Shown: one piece after another, positions 1 through 7,933 of the stretch
How positions within the stretch are numbered: position 1 is the first letter of the stretch
How the letters are laid out: the number at the start of each line of letters is the position of its first letter
Origin: Myxococcales bacterium
Lineage (GTDB): Bacteria > Myxococcota_A > Polyangia > Polyangiales > Polyangiaceae
NCBI GenBank assembly: GCA_016712525.1
Contig: JADJQX010000001.1
Coordinates: forward strand, 2,503,501-2,567,500
DNA: 64,000 nucleotides
Reading direction: 5' to 3'
Position numbers and translations under genes: made by a program
The notes under the pieces: model-generated
What the model saw: the letters and a program-made list of their open reading frames with translations, nothing else
Told to the model about the DNA's origin: nothing
Databases searched by the model: none

Positions 1-1628
1 GCAACGACCTCCCGTTCTCGGACGTGGTCGCCGGAAACTACATCGTCGCCAACCCCTACACGGCGAAGCTCTACGGCGTCCCCCACGACAAACCCATCGC
101 GCCCGAGAGCTTCCTCGACTGGAAGCGCATCGACTTCTCGCCGGTCCAGAACTCGACGAGCCGCGAGGGCGCCCAGAAGACCACGGGCGTGCCCGCCGCC
201 GGCGTGCTCACGACGCCCGCGTTCTTGAACCGCTGGGAGACCACCCCCACGAACAAGGGCCGCAAGCGCGCCCGCATCGTGCTCAAGAACTTCCTCGCGA
301 CGGACATCTTCAAGTTCGCGCAGCGCCCGGTCGACTCGACGGCCCTCACGTCGGTCCAGAACCCCACGAGCAACTCGGCGATGTGCAGCGTCTGCCACAA
401 GGTGATCGACCCGATCGCCGGCGGCTTCCGCGGCTTCAACGAGCAGACGCTCACGCGCTTCGACCCGGCCGACAAGTGGCACGACGACATGCTGCCGCCC
501 GGGTTCAACACGACGCAGATGCCGCCCGAGAACTACGGCAACGCGGCCATGTGGCTCGGCGCGCAGATCCCGCGTGATCCGCGCTTCGGCGTCTCGATCG
601 CGCAGGTCATGTACCAGGGCATCATCGGCGACGAGCCGCTCGCGTTCCCCCAAGACAAGGGCGCGCCCGACTACGACGACCGCGTGAAGGCCTTCAACGA
701 GCAGAACGACTGGTTCGTGAAGGTCGGCGCGCAGTTCGTCGCGAACAAGTTCGACCTCCGCAAGCTCGTCGTGTCGATCGTGCGGAGCGCGTACTTCCGC
801 GCCAAGTCGGGCGACACCACGAAAGACGGCCTCCACGCCGGCCTCGGCCAGGGTCGCCTCCTCACCCCCGAGATGCTCGGGCGTAAATACAAGGCCACGA
901 CGGGCCTCTACTTCTTCCAGAACGAAGCGGCCCGCAAGGACGAGTCCCGCGCGCGCGACGGTTACCTCCGGAGCGACTTCGTCGAGGACGCCGAGTGGCG
1001 CCTCGTGTACGGCGGCATCGACTCGGGCGACGTGACCAAGCGCACCGACACCATGAGCCCCATCATGGTGGCGACCTCGCAGTACTCGGGCGCGCTCGTC
1101 GCGTGTCGCGCCACGAGCTACGACTTCACGAAGCCGCAGGGCGCGCGCCGCCTCTTCCGCAACGTGGAGATGAACACCGTGCCCTTCACGCCCCGCGCGA
1201 ACGCCGACGCCCCGCTCGTCGCCGTGCCCGAGGCCGAGGGCAAGATCCGGCAGAACATCGCGTACCTCTTCTTCCGCCTGCTCGGCGAGACGGTCGACCC
1301 GAACGGCCCCGAGGCGTCGCGCGCGTACTCGCTCTTCGTCGACGTCTGGAAGGACCTCGAAGAGTCCGACCTGAAGGGCGGCGGGAACAACAAGGGCATC
1401 GGCTCCGGCCGCTGCATCGCCGAGAACGACTGGGACAAGGGCACGAAGTTCGAGCCCGACCAGAACGGGAACGTACGCGCCGTGTTCGAGAAGCTCCGCC
1501 CTCGCCCCGACGCGAAGACGCCCTACGAGCCCGGGATGCGCCTCGACCGCGACGACAACTTCACGGTTCGTTCGTGGCAGGCCGTCGTCACGTACCTCTT
1601 GACCGACTACCGCTTTACCCACGAGTGA
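1..1628 (+). CDS. DUF1592/DUF1588-type secreted c-type-cytochrome-like protein, 5' end cut by window
   Basis: The frame is open to the left edge, so the gene starts outside the window; 541 codons are visible. The visible start matches the end of a DUF1592 domain. A DUF1588-like segment follows, with FLNRW, NKGRKRARIV and, at about nt 384-398, a CSVCH motif of the CxxCH haem-binding type followed by IDP, as DUF1588 proteins have. The C-terminal half is less conserved. In Planctomycetes and Myxococcota these proteins are usually paired with a DUF1501 protein, and that pair is seen here 14 bases downstream. The function of the family is not established; export and a redox or surface role are inferences. 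No signal peptide can be judged because the N-terminus is missing. Confidence 0.85.
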   Translation, partial: NDLPFSDVVAGNYIVANPYTAKLYGVPHDKPIAPESFLDWKRIDFSPVQNSTSREGAQKTTGVPAAGVLTTPAFLNRWETTPTNKGRKRARIVLKNFLATDIFKFAQRPVDSTALTSVQNPTSNSAMCSVCHKVIDPIAGGFRGFNEQTLTRFDPADKWHDDMLPPGFNTTQMPPENYGNAAMWLGAQIPRDPRFGVSIAQVMYQGIIGDEPLAFPQDKGAPDYDDRVKAFNEQNDWFVKVGAQFVANKFDLRKLVVSIVRSAYFRAKSGDTTKDGLHAGLGQGRLLTPEMLGRKYKATTGLYFFQNEAARKDESRARDGYLRSDFVEDAEWRLVYGGIDSGDVTKRTDTMSPIMVATSQYSGALVACRATSYDFTKPQGARRLFRNVEMNTVPFTPRANADAPLVAVPEAEGKIRQNIAYLFFRLLGETVDPNGPEASRAYSLFVDVWKDLEESDLKGGGNNKGIGSGRCIAENDWDKGTKFEPDQNGNVRAVFEKLRPRPDAKTPYEPGMRLDRDDNFTVRSWQAVVTYLLTDYRFTHE

Positions 1629-1642
1629 AGAAAGTACCCACT

Positions 1643-3034
1643 ATGGAACGCCGCAATTTTCTCAAGTTGGTGGGCCTCACGGGCATCTCTCTCCTCGCAC
1701 CGTGGGGGTCGTCGTCGCAGGCCACGGCCGCCGAGACCACGTGGGGAGGCCCGTACTTTCTCCACATGCACGCGGGCGGAGGGTGGGACCCGACGCTCCT
1801 CTGCGACGCCAAGCTCACCGCCGAGGGCACGGCCCCGGCGTACGAGAACCGCCTCGTCACCGCCGTCGGCGACGTGAACGGGATCCCGGTGCCCACGGCC
1901 ACGGCGCAGGGAAAATTCCTGCTCACCGCCAACGGCAACCCCATCGAGGATCCGCAGCACTTCTTCCAGACCGTGGGCCGTGACGTGCTCGTCGTGAACG
2001 GCGTCGACACGCAGACGAACAACCACGACACCGGCGTGCAAGCGCTCGCGTGTGGCCACAACGACGTCGAGCTCCCGGCCCTGGCCGCGCTCTTCGCCGG
2101 GCACATCGCGAAGGACCGTCAGGTCCCCATGGCGTTCCTCGCGAGTGGCTATTACAACCGCACCGGGGACGTGGTCGGTATCTCCCGTTTCCCGGGAAAT
2201 AAGGTCGATCTCCTCGCCGATCCCTTCAAGGGCGGCGAAGAGCGCGGCCTCCTCACCGAGGTGGGTCAGAAGCGCATCTTGGCCCTCCGGAACGAGCGTA
2301 TGGCCGCCCTCGAGGCCCAAGCCACGCTCCCGCGCGAGAAGCGCACGCTCCTCGCCATGAAAGACGCGACCCGCAGCGGCGACGCGATCAACCTCTTGAA
2401 GAGCGTCTCGCAAGGTCCGCCCCCTCCGATCGACGGCCTCGCCAACGATCTCCCGCCCGACGCACGCGCGTACCTCACGGGCGTGCAGAACGGCGTCGCG
2501 CGCTTCGTCGACATCGGCCGCCCCCTCGAGACGATCCTCCGCTGCTTCCAGGCGGGCATCTCGATCTCGGCCACGTGGGCCCAGGGCGGCTTCGACACCC
2601 ACGCCCAGCACGACACCTCGCAGACGGCCGCGATGGCCACGTTCCTCGCGCGCTACCGCTACGTGCTCCTCCGCGCCGCCCAGCTCGGCATCAAGGACAA
2701 GCTCTACGTCGTCGTCACGAGCGATTTCGGCCGCACGCCGAAGTACAACACGGGCGCCGGCAAGGACCACTGGAACGTCACGTCGGTGCTGCTCTCGGGC
2801 CCCGGCATCCGCGGCGGTCGCGCGATCGGCAAGACCGACGAGGGCCACAAGGCCATGCGCGTCGCCAAGAACGACGTGAACCAAGCGCTCCCCGACACCG
2901 ACATGAAGGGCTCGCGCATCCACCCGTCGCAGATCCACCGTGAGCTCCGCCGCGTGCTCGGGGTCGACAAGGCGTCGTTCGCGGGCCAGTTCCCGCTCCC
3001 GGCCACGCACGAGCCGCTCCCGATCCTCGGCTGA
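1643..3034 (+). CDS. DUF1501 family protein with Tat signal
   Basis: A 463-residue protein. The N-terminus has a twin-arginine signal (R-R-N-F-L-K at residues 3-8, hydrophobic stretch GLTGISLLAPWG, then an Ala-rich cleavage area), so folded export by Tat is expected. DUF1501 belongs to the alkaline-phosphatase/sulfatase superfamily; SDFGRTP and the following HWN motif, typical of that family, lie in the last third. ATG 1643 is chosen because it places the Tat motif right at the N-terminus; a longer in-frame extension overlaps the upstream gene and has no family match. It follows the DUF1592 gene by 14 bases, so they are probably co-transcribed and work together in the envelope. The substrate is unknown. 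Confidence 0.9.
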   Translation: MERRNFLKLVGLTGISLLAPWGSSSQATAAETTWGGPYFLHMHAGGGWDPTLLCDAKLTAEGTAPAYENRLVTAVGDVNGIPVPTATAQGKFLLTANGNPIEDPQHFFQTVGRDVLVVNGVDTQTNNHDTGVQALACGHNDVELPALAALFAGHIAKDRQVPMAFLASGYYNRTGDVVGISRFPGNKVDLLADPFKGGEERGLLTEVGQKRILALRNERMAALEAQATLPREKRTLLAMKDATRSGDAINLLKSVSQGPPPPIDGLANDLPPDARAYLTGVQNGVARFVDIGRPLETILRCFQAGISISATWAQGGFDTHAQHDTSQTAAMATFLARYRYVLLRAAQLGIKDKLYVVVTSDFGRTPKYNTGAGKDHWNVTSVLLSGPGIRGGRAIGKTDEGHKAMRVAKNDVNQALPDTDMKGSRIHPSQIHRELRRVLGVDKASFAGQFPLPATHEPLPILG

Positions 3035-3063
3035 GCCCTCGTCGCTCGTTGCACCTCTCGAAG

Positions 3064-3094
3064 CCCGCGCTCCTCTCACGAAGGGCGCGGGTTT
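3064..3094. terminator. Probable bidirectional terminator hairpin
   Basis: CCCGCGC at 3064-3070 pairs perfectly with GCGCGGG at 3085-3091, followed by TTT. It lies between two convergent genes (stops at 3034 and 3101), where a shared terminator is expected. The stem is 7 bp with a 14-base loop, so it is modest. Confidence 0.5.
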
Positions 3095-3100
3095 CGCGTC

Positions 3101-4468
3101 TCATGGGGCGAGGAACGACGGCCTTGCGCGCTTCGCGAGCTTGCGGGCGATGAGGAACGCCATCTCGAGGGCCTGACGGTAGTTGAGCCTCGGGTCGCAC
3201 ACGCTCGCGTAGTTCTGGTCGAGGTCCTCTTCGCGCAGGCCGCCGCCGATGCACTCGGTCACGTCTTCTCCCGTGAGCTCGAAGTGCACCCCGCCGAGGT
3301 GCGTGCCTTGGCCCTCGAGCACGTCGAAGGTGAGCTCGACCTCGCGCTTGATGTCGCCAAAATCCCGAGTCTTTACGCCGCTCGAGGTGGTGATCGTGTT
3401 GCCGTGCATGGGGTCGCACACGAAGAGCACGTGCCGCCCCTCGCGCCCCACGGCCGCGGCGAGCTTGGGGAGCTTCTTCTCGACCTCGGCCGCGCCCATG
3501 CGTGTGATGGCGACGAGCTTGCCCTTGGAGTTGTACGGGTCGAGGCGATCGAAGAGGCGGAGGGCGTCGTCCGGGTCGACCTTGGGCCCGAGCTTGACGC
3601 CCACGGTGTTGGAGATGCCGCGGAAGAACTCGACGTGAGCGCCCCCGAGCGCGCGTGTGCGCTCGCCGATCCACGGCATGTGGGTCGTCAGATCGTAGTG
3701 GCCGTTGCGGCGAGGCACCTTGCGGGTCTGCGCGGACTCGTAGCGGAGGTTCAGCCCCTCGTGGCTCGTGAAGAACTCGACCCGGGTGAGCTCGTCGACC
3801 GTGCGCTCCCCGAGCGCCTCCATGAAGCGAATGGCCTCGGCGAGCTGGCGCGACATACGCAAATAGTCGTTCCGAAGGTCGTCCGAGAGGTCGGCCCGCG
3901 AGAGGAACCTCATGTCCCACTGCTCGGGGTGGTGCAGATCGGCGAACCCGCCCGCCGAGAGCGACCGGATGAAGTTCAGCGTCATCGCCGAGTGCGTGTA
4001 CCCTGCAAGCATGGCCTGCGGATCGGCGCGCCGCGCCTCGGGCGTGAAGGCCGAGCGGTTCACGAGGTCGCCGAAGTAGCTCGTGAGCGTCTGACCGTCG
4101 CGCACCTCTTCGGGGGAGCTTCGTGGCTTCGCGTACTGGCCGGCGAACCGCCCGACGCGAATCACGGGCTTTTTCGCCCCGTGCACGAGCACGAGGGACA
4201 TTTGGAGCAAGATCTTCAGCTTGTTCGTGATGATCCCGGGGCGGCAGTCGTCGAGCGTCTCGGCGCAGTCGCCCCCTTGGAGCAAGAAGCGGCGGTCGTC
4301 CTGCGCCTCGGCCACGAGCGATTTCAAGCGCTCCACCTCCCACGACGTGACGAGCGGGGGCAGCTCACGGAGGCGCTTCTCGACCTCGTCGAGGGCGGCC
4401 GGATCTTCGTAGGGGACGTCTTGTTCGAGCGGGAAGTTCCTCCAGCTCTCGGGGCTCCATGCGCTCAC
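3101..4468 (-). CDS. aroG: Class II 3-deoxy-7-phosphoheptulonate (DAHP) synthase
   Basis: A 455-residue protein, the usual length of the class II (plant/Mycobacterium/Streptomyces type) enzyme. It condenses phosphoenolpyruvate and erythrose 4-phosphate in the first step of the shikimate pathway. Class II motifs run through the whole chain: GGDCAE (metal-binding Cys), VGRFAGQYAKPRS, TSHEGLNL, a GERTR loop, CDPMHGNT (metal His), a GxDVTECxGG motif and the terminal DPRLNYxQALE. The start is GTG 4468, giving the normal N-terminus MSAWSPESW. It is transcribed alone, convergent with the DUF1501 gene. The symbol follows the mycobacterial class II gene; others call it aroF or aroH. Confidence 0.95.
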   Translation of the reverse strand: MSAWSPESWRNFPLEQDVPYEDPAALDEVEKRLRELPPLVTSWEVERLKSLVAEAQDDRRFLLQGGDCAETLDDCRPGIITNKLKILLQMSLVLVHGAKKPVIRVGRFAGQYAKPRSSPEEVRDGQTLTSYFGDLVNRSAFTPEARRADPQAMLAGYTHSAMTLNFIRSLSAGGFADLHHPEQWDMRFLSRADLSDDLRNDYLRMSRQLAEAIRFMEALGERTVDELTRVEFFTSHEGLNLRYESAQTRKVPRRNGHYDLTTHMPWIGERTRALGGAHVEFFRGISNTVGVKLGPKVDPDDALRLFDRLDPYNSKGKLVAITRMGAAEVEKKLPKLAAAVGREGRHVLFVCDPMHGNTITTSSGVKTRDFGDIKREVELTFDVLEGQGTHLGGVHFELTGEDVTECIGGGLREEDLDQNYASVCDPRLNYRQALEMAFLIARKLAKRARPSFLAP

Positions 4469-4526
4469 GGCGAAGTCCCATAGCCCGAACGCGTGGTTCG
4501 GATCGACAACTACCTCGTGCCCACGC

Positions 4527-5201
4527 TCACGTGGCGCGCGCGCGTTTGCGCTCGAGGAGCTGCGCGAGGTGCGGCGGGAGCGGACGCTCGGCGACCTCGT
4601 CGGGCGACGCCTCGGCGTGGAGCTCGCCGATGCGGAGCGCGGCCTTCGCGAGCAGCGCGGCCTGCGCGAGCGACGCGACCGCGTAAGCCCCCGTGAAGAG
4701 CGCGAGCTTCACGAAGCCTTCGTCCTTGGAGAGGACCGCCGCGGCGGTGGCGAGACCAAGGATGAGGACGTTGAGCGCGGCCGAGGCCTTGGCAGCGCGG
4801 AGCCCCTCGAAATAGGCCGCACGATCCCCGCGGAGCACCGCGATGCCCGCGCTCCAAAGGAGCGCCGCGATGACGAGCCCCGGGATGGAGGTGACCCCGA
4901 CGCCGCCCGCGAAGAGCCCCACGACGGCCCACGCCGCGCCGGGCAGAAACATCGCCCCGAAGACGAAACACGAGGCCGCCGCCCACCGCACCACGGCAGG
5001 CGCCCTCTCGAGGTGAGCCGTGACGACCGCCCCGCCCGAGCGATACGCCGAGCTCTCGACGGGCTGCGCGGGGAGGGCGATCGCCTGCCAGTGGCCGCGG
5101 AGCTCGCGCTCACGCTTGAAATAGAGGGGGATCGCCGCGGCCGGCGCGAGGTGGAGGCCCGCGAACGCCGTGAGGAGCATCGTGCCGACGAGGTCGTACA
5201 T
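4527..5201 (-). CDS. Five-helix integral membrane protein of unknown function
   Basis: A 224-residue protein. Five hydrophobic segments are readable, roughly residues 4-27, 68-92, 94-122, 140-160 and 168-190, with a charged cytoplasmic-looking tail ending in ERKRARAT. No family is recognised. The start is ATG 5201; the frame stays open further upstream, but that extension is hydrophilic, Arg/His-rich and runs under the divergent nucleoside phosphorylase gene, so it is rejected. The gene lies 58 bases from the DAHP synthase start and shares a 192-base divergent spacer with the phosphorylase gene. Confidence 0.75.
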   Translation of the reverse strand: MYDLVGTMLLTAFAGLHLAPAAAIPLYFKRERELRGHWQAIALPAQPVESSAYRSGGAVVTAHLERAPAVVRWAAASCFVFGAMFLPGAAWAVVGLFAGGVGVTSIPGLVIAALLWSAGIAVLRGDRAAYFEGLRAAKASAALNVLILGLATAAAVLSKDEGFVKLALFTGAYAVASLAQAALLAKAALRIGELHAEASPDEVAERPLPPHLAQLLERKRARAT

Positions 5202-5377
5202 GGGGAGACCTGAGACGCCCTTTCTTCCACCAGGTTCCCACCGACGCGCCATCTTCACGAGGAGCGGGTCGGGGGAGGACCCACCCTCGAGTCTTAGGGG
5301 TGAACGCCCTCTTCGCAAGCTCCCTACGCCCCGAGCCGGGGAGCTATTCCGGCGATTCCCGACTCGCGCGTCGCGTG

Positions 5378-5383
5378 TATGCT
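5378..5383 (+). promoter_or_regulatory. Putative -10 hexamer TATGCT of the punA-cdd unit
   Basis: TATGCT ends 10 bases before ATG 5394, which has no Shine-Dalgarno sequence. It belongs to the TANNNT-near-start pattern seen at many genes here. It favours ATG 5394 over the in-frame ATG at 5379, which lies inside the hexamer. Confidence 0.45.
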
Positions 5384-5393
5384 CGTCTCTTCC

Positions 5394-6245
5394 ATGAGCG
5401 AACCTTCCCTCCTCGCCCGCATCGACGAAACCGCCTCGAAAGCCCGTGAAATCGCGTCGCGCGGGGGCTCCTTCACGCCTCCCGCCGTGGGCCTCGTGCT
5501 CGGCTCGGGCCTCGGTGGCTTCGCCGACACGCTCGACGGGTTGGTCAAGGTTCCTTACCATGAGCTCCCGCACCTCCCGGTGTCGAAGGTCGTCGGGCAC
5601 TCGGGCAACCTCTGCTTCGGCTCCGTCGGCGGCGTCCCTGTCGTGTGCATGCAGGGCCGCGTGCACCTCTACGAGGGGCACGGGGTCGCGTCGGTGGTGC
5701 ATGGCGCACGCACCATGGCTCGCCTCGGCGTCGGCGCGGTGCTCGTCACCAACGCGGCTGGCGGCATCGGCGACGGGTACGCCCCCGGCGACCTCATGGT
5801 GATCTCCGATCACTTGAACCTCACCGGGCAGAACCCGCTCGTCGGCCCGAACGACGACGCGCTCGGCGTGCGCTTCCCCGACATGTCCACGGCCTACGAT
5901 CCCGGGCTCCGCGCGGCCGCGCACGAGGTGGCCAAGGCCGCCGGGTTCACGCTCCAAGAGGGCGTGTACGCGGGCCTGCTCGGCCCCACCTACGAGACCC
6001 CCGCCGAGATCCGCATGCTCCGCACGATGGGCGCGCACGCCGTGGGCATGAGCACCGTGGTCGAGACGATCGCGCTCCGCCACATGAAGGTGAAGGTGGG
6101 CGCGCTCTCGTGCATCACGAACCTCGCCGCGGGCATCTCGAAGACCGAGCTCGATCACGCCGAGGTCGAAGAGACGGCGAGGGCCGCACGCGACAAGCTC
6201 GTCGCGCTCCTCCGCGGCTGGATCGTCGCGGCGGGGCGCCCGTGA
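5394..6245 (+). CDS. punA: Purine-nucleoside phosphorylase, trimeric (class I PNP) type
   Basis: A 283-residue cytosolic enzyme that splits purine (deoxy)nucleosides with phosphate to free base and (deoxy)ribose 1-phosphate. Family motifs are present in order: GSGLGGF (phosphate loop), VGHSGN, RVHLYEGH, TNAAGGI, GPTYETPAEIRM (base-binding Glu), GMSTVVE and CITNLAAG. The Asn in ITNLAAG is the residue linked to preference for 6-oxopurines (inosine, guanosine). Start ATG 5394 gives MSEPSLL and fits the TATGCT promoter; ATG 5379 would add five residues. The stop overlaps the start of the cytidine deaminase gene (GTGA), so the two are translationally coupled and form a nucleoside salvage unit. Confidence 0.93.
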   Translation: MSEPSLLARIDETASKAREIASRGGSFTPPAVGLVLGSGLGGFADTLDGLVKVPYHELPHLPVSKVVGHSGNLCFGSVGGVPVVCMQGRVHLYEGHGVASVVHGARTMARLGVGAVLVTNAAGGIGDGYAPGDLMVISDHLNLTGQNPLVGPNDDALGVRFPDMSTAYDPGLRAAAHEVAKAAGFTLQEGVYAGLLGPTYETPAEIRMLRTMGAHAVGMSTVVETIALRHMKVKVGALSCITNLAAGISKTELDHAEVEETARAARDKLVALLRGWIVAAGRP

Positions 6246-6754
6246 AGCGAGTGGCCACGAAGGCGAAGCGTGCGACCCCGGCCGACCCGATGGACGCGCT
6301 CGTGCGCGAGGCTCTGGTCGCGCAGGGGCGTGCGTACGCGCCGTACTCCAAGTTCCACGTGGGCGCCGCGCTCCTCACGAAGAGCGGCAAGGTCTTTCTC
6401 GGCTGCAACGTCGAGAACGCGTCGTACCCCGTGGGCATCTGCGCCGAGCGTACGGCGATCGTCGCCATGGTGGCTGCGGGAGAGCGCGAGCCCGTCGCCC
6501 TCGCGATCGTCACCCCTGGAAAACGTGGCGGCTCGCCGTGTGGGCTCTGCCGGCAAACGCTGGGCGAGTTCGCTCGTGATCTTCCCATCGCGCTCGTCGG
6601 AGTCGAGGGAGGCAAGCTCGCCCGGCGCGACACGAACATCTCGGCGCTCCTCCCGGACGCGTTCGACTTCGAGGCCGCGCACGACCCGAGGCTCGCCGCG
6701 AAGGCCCCACGATCGCCTCAAAAAAAGCGCAAACCGAAGCCGATCGGTGCATAG
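6242..6754 (+). CDS. cdd: Cytidine deaminase, tetrameric three-Cys zinc type
   Basis: A 170-residue enzyme that deaminates cytidine and deoxycytidine to (deoxy)uridine. The zinc and active-site signature is complete: CAERTA (zinc Cys plus catalytic Glu) preceded by NVENASYP, and PCGLCRQ giving the other two zinc Cys. Three Cys ligands mark the small homotetrameric class rather than the dimeric E. coli class. The start is GTG 6242, overlapping the punA stop by four bases. The C-terminal tail (about residues 150-170) is Lys/Pro-rich and longer than usual. The last 37 bases overlap the 3' end of the convergent PEGA/TPR gene. Confidence 0.93.
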   Translation: MKRVATKAKRATPADPMDALVREALVAQGRAYAPYSKFHVGAALLTKSGKVFLGCNVENASYPVGICAERTAIVAMVAAGEREPVALAIVTPGKRGGSPCGLCRQTLGEFARDLPIALVGVEGGKLARRDTNISALLPDAFDFEAAHDPRLAAKAPRSPQKKRKPKPIGA

Positions 6755-7824
6755 AGCACGCGATTTTCGTTCGTCGGGTTCGCGAAGTAGTACCCGATGC
6801 TCGCCGTGATCATCCACTGGCCGTAGGGCTGCGTGGCCACGGCGAAGCCGAGGTCGAACGTGGGCGAGAAGACCACGTTGGTCGCGAGCTTCTTGTCGTT
6901 CGTGCACGCCTGCGCCTGCCCGCCGAGGAGCCCCAAGCCCGCCCACGCCCAGTCGAGCACGCGGAAGTTGATGGCGGGCCCCATCGACAAGAAGTTCGAG
7001 CCCGCGAAGCTCCCGCACTCGGAGCCGATCGCGCCGAGCGCGCGCACGACGATCTCGGCGCGCCGTGTGAACGCGTACCCGCCCTCGACCGAGAACCCGA
7101 TCGACGCGCCCGAGGCCGACGCGTTCTGCGGGCCCGTGTCGGCCTTGAAGAACGCGTAGGGCACGGCCACGAAGTGCGCGCCGAACACGAAGCCCTCGGG
7201 GTGCGGCCCCTCTTGGGGCTTCGGCGGGAGCTCGGGCTCGGGCACCTTGGGCGGGGGTGGGCGCACCTCCCCCGGCTTCGTCGGGGGCCTCACGAAGCCG
7301 ACCACCTCGAGCTTGCCCGCGGCCGCACGCACGTCGCGCTCGTCCCGAAAGCCGTCGCCCTCGACCACCACGTGGTGCGCGCCGGTCGTCACGAGCAGCG
7401 TCGTGGGGGTGCGCTCTTCGAGGGCCGTGCCGTCGACGTACACGCGCATCCCCGGCGGATCACTCTCGACCTTGAGCTTACCGGACCGCGATTTCAGCTG
7501 CGCGGCGGCCACGGCGGCGGCGGTCGAGAGCTCTCCGCGCTCGCCCTCTTCGGCGATGTAGCGCTCGTACCCGTCGACCGCGGCCTGCACGTGCCCGAGC
7601 TTCTCGTCGCAGAGGGCGAGGTTGTAGACGATGACGGGGGCATGGTGCGCGCGCTCGGCCTCGGCGAACTTCTCGCGCGCGGCGACGTAGTCGGCCTCTT
7701 GATAGAGCTTCACGCCGGCCTGAAAGAGCGCTCGAGCCTCGCCCACGTCGCCCGCCCGGGCTGGGCCGGAGAAGGCCAACAGCGCGACCGAGATCACGAA
7801 ACCCCCGAGCGAGAGACGTCTCAC
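6718..7824 (-). CDS. TPR-PEGA outer-membrane beta-barrel protein
   Basis: A 368-residue exported protein. An N-terminal signal (hydrophobic stretch FVISVALLAFSGPARA) is followed by TPR-like helices with ALF-AGVKLYQE and VYNLALCDEKLG (residues about 28-105), a PEGA-like segment (KLKVESDPPGMRVYVDG) carrying a surface-layer-type beta fold, a Pro-rich linker around residues 175-205, and a C-terminal barrel-like region with alternating aromatic strands ending in GFGLRFF, a terminal Phe as in outer-membrane proteins. Such TPR-PEGA-barrel proteins are common and uncharacterised in myxobacteria. The start is GTG 7824, with TAGCGT eight bases upstream. It is convergent with cdd and overlaps it by 37 bases. 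Confidence 0.8.
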   Translation of the reverse strand: MRRLSLGGFVISVALLAFSGPARAGDVGEARALFQAGVKLYQEADYVAAREKFAEAERAHHAPVIVYNLALCDEKLGHVQAAVDGYERYIAEEGERGELSTAAAVAAAQLKSRSGKLKVESDPPGMRVYVDGTALEERTPTTLLVTTGAHHVVVEGDGFRDERDVRAAAGKLEVVGFVRPPTKPGEVRPPPPKVPEPELPPKPQEGPHPEGFVFGAHFVAVPYAFFKADTGPQNASASGASIGFSVEGGYAFTRRAEIVVRALGAIGSECGSFAGSNFLSMGPAINFRVLDWAWAGLGLLGGQAQACTNDKKLATNVVFSPTFDLGFAVATQPYGQWMITASIGYYFANPTNENRVLYAPIGFGLRFF

Positions 7825-7832
7825 TGCTCACC

Positions 7833-7838
7833 ACGCTA
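7833..7838 (-). promoter_or_regulatory. Putative -10 hexamer TAGCGT
   Basis: TAGCGT lies eight bases before GTG 7824 on the minus strand and no Shine-Dalgarno sequence is present. It is part of the TANNNT leaderless-start pattern. Confidence 0.4.
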
Positions 7839-7919
7839 CCAGCCCGGCCGGCGCGCCTCCCAGAAAATCCGCCGCCCTGCCGGGGCGCGGATGGTCGAAA
7901 AACGCAATGGCTACGGACG

Positions 7920-7933
7920 TTTAGGCGCCTAAA
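7920..7933. repeat. 14-bp perfect palindrome over a stop codon
   Basis: TTTAGGCGCCTAAA is self-complementary and includes the TAG stop (7929-7931) of the minus-strand kinase gene. No T-run follows on the minus strand, so it is not a standard terminator. It could be an operator for the downstream PEGA gene or a chance palindrome. Confidence 0.35.

Noticed and set aside
2778..4343. 521-codon minus-strand frame near the DAHP synthase gene
   Set aside because: It overlaps the synthase in another frame and runs antisense under the DUF1501 gene; composition is Arg/Gly/Ala-rich with no motif.
5202..6158. Upstream extension of the membrane-protein frame (minus strand)
   Set aside because: It would run under the divergent punA gene, is hydrophilic and His/Arg-rich, and precedes the natural membrane start.
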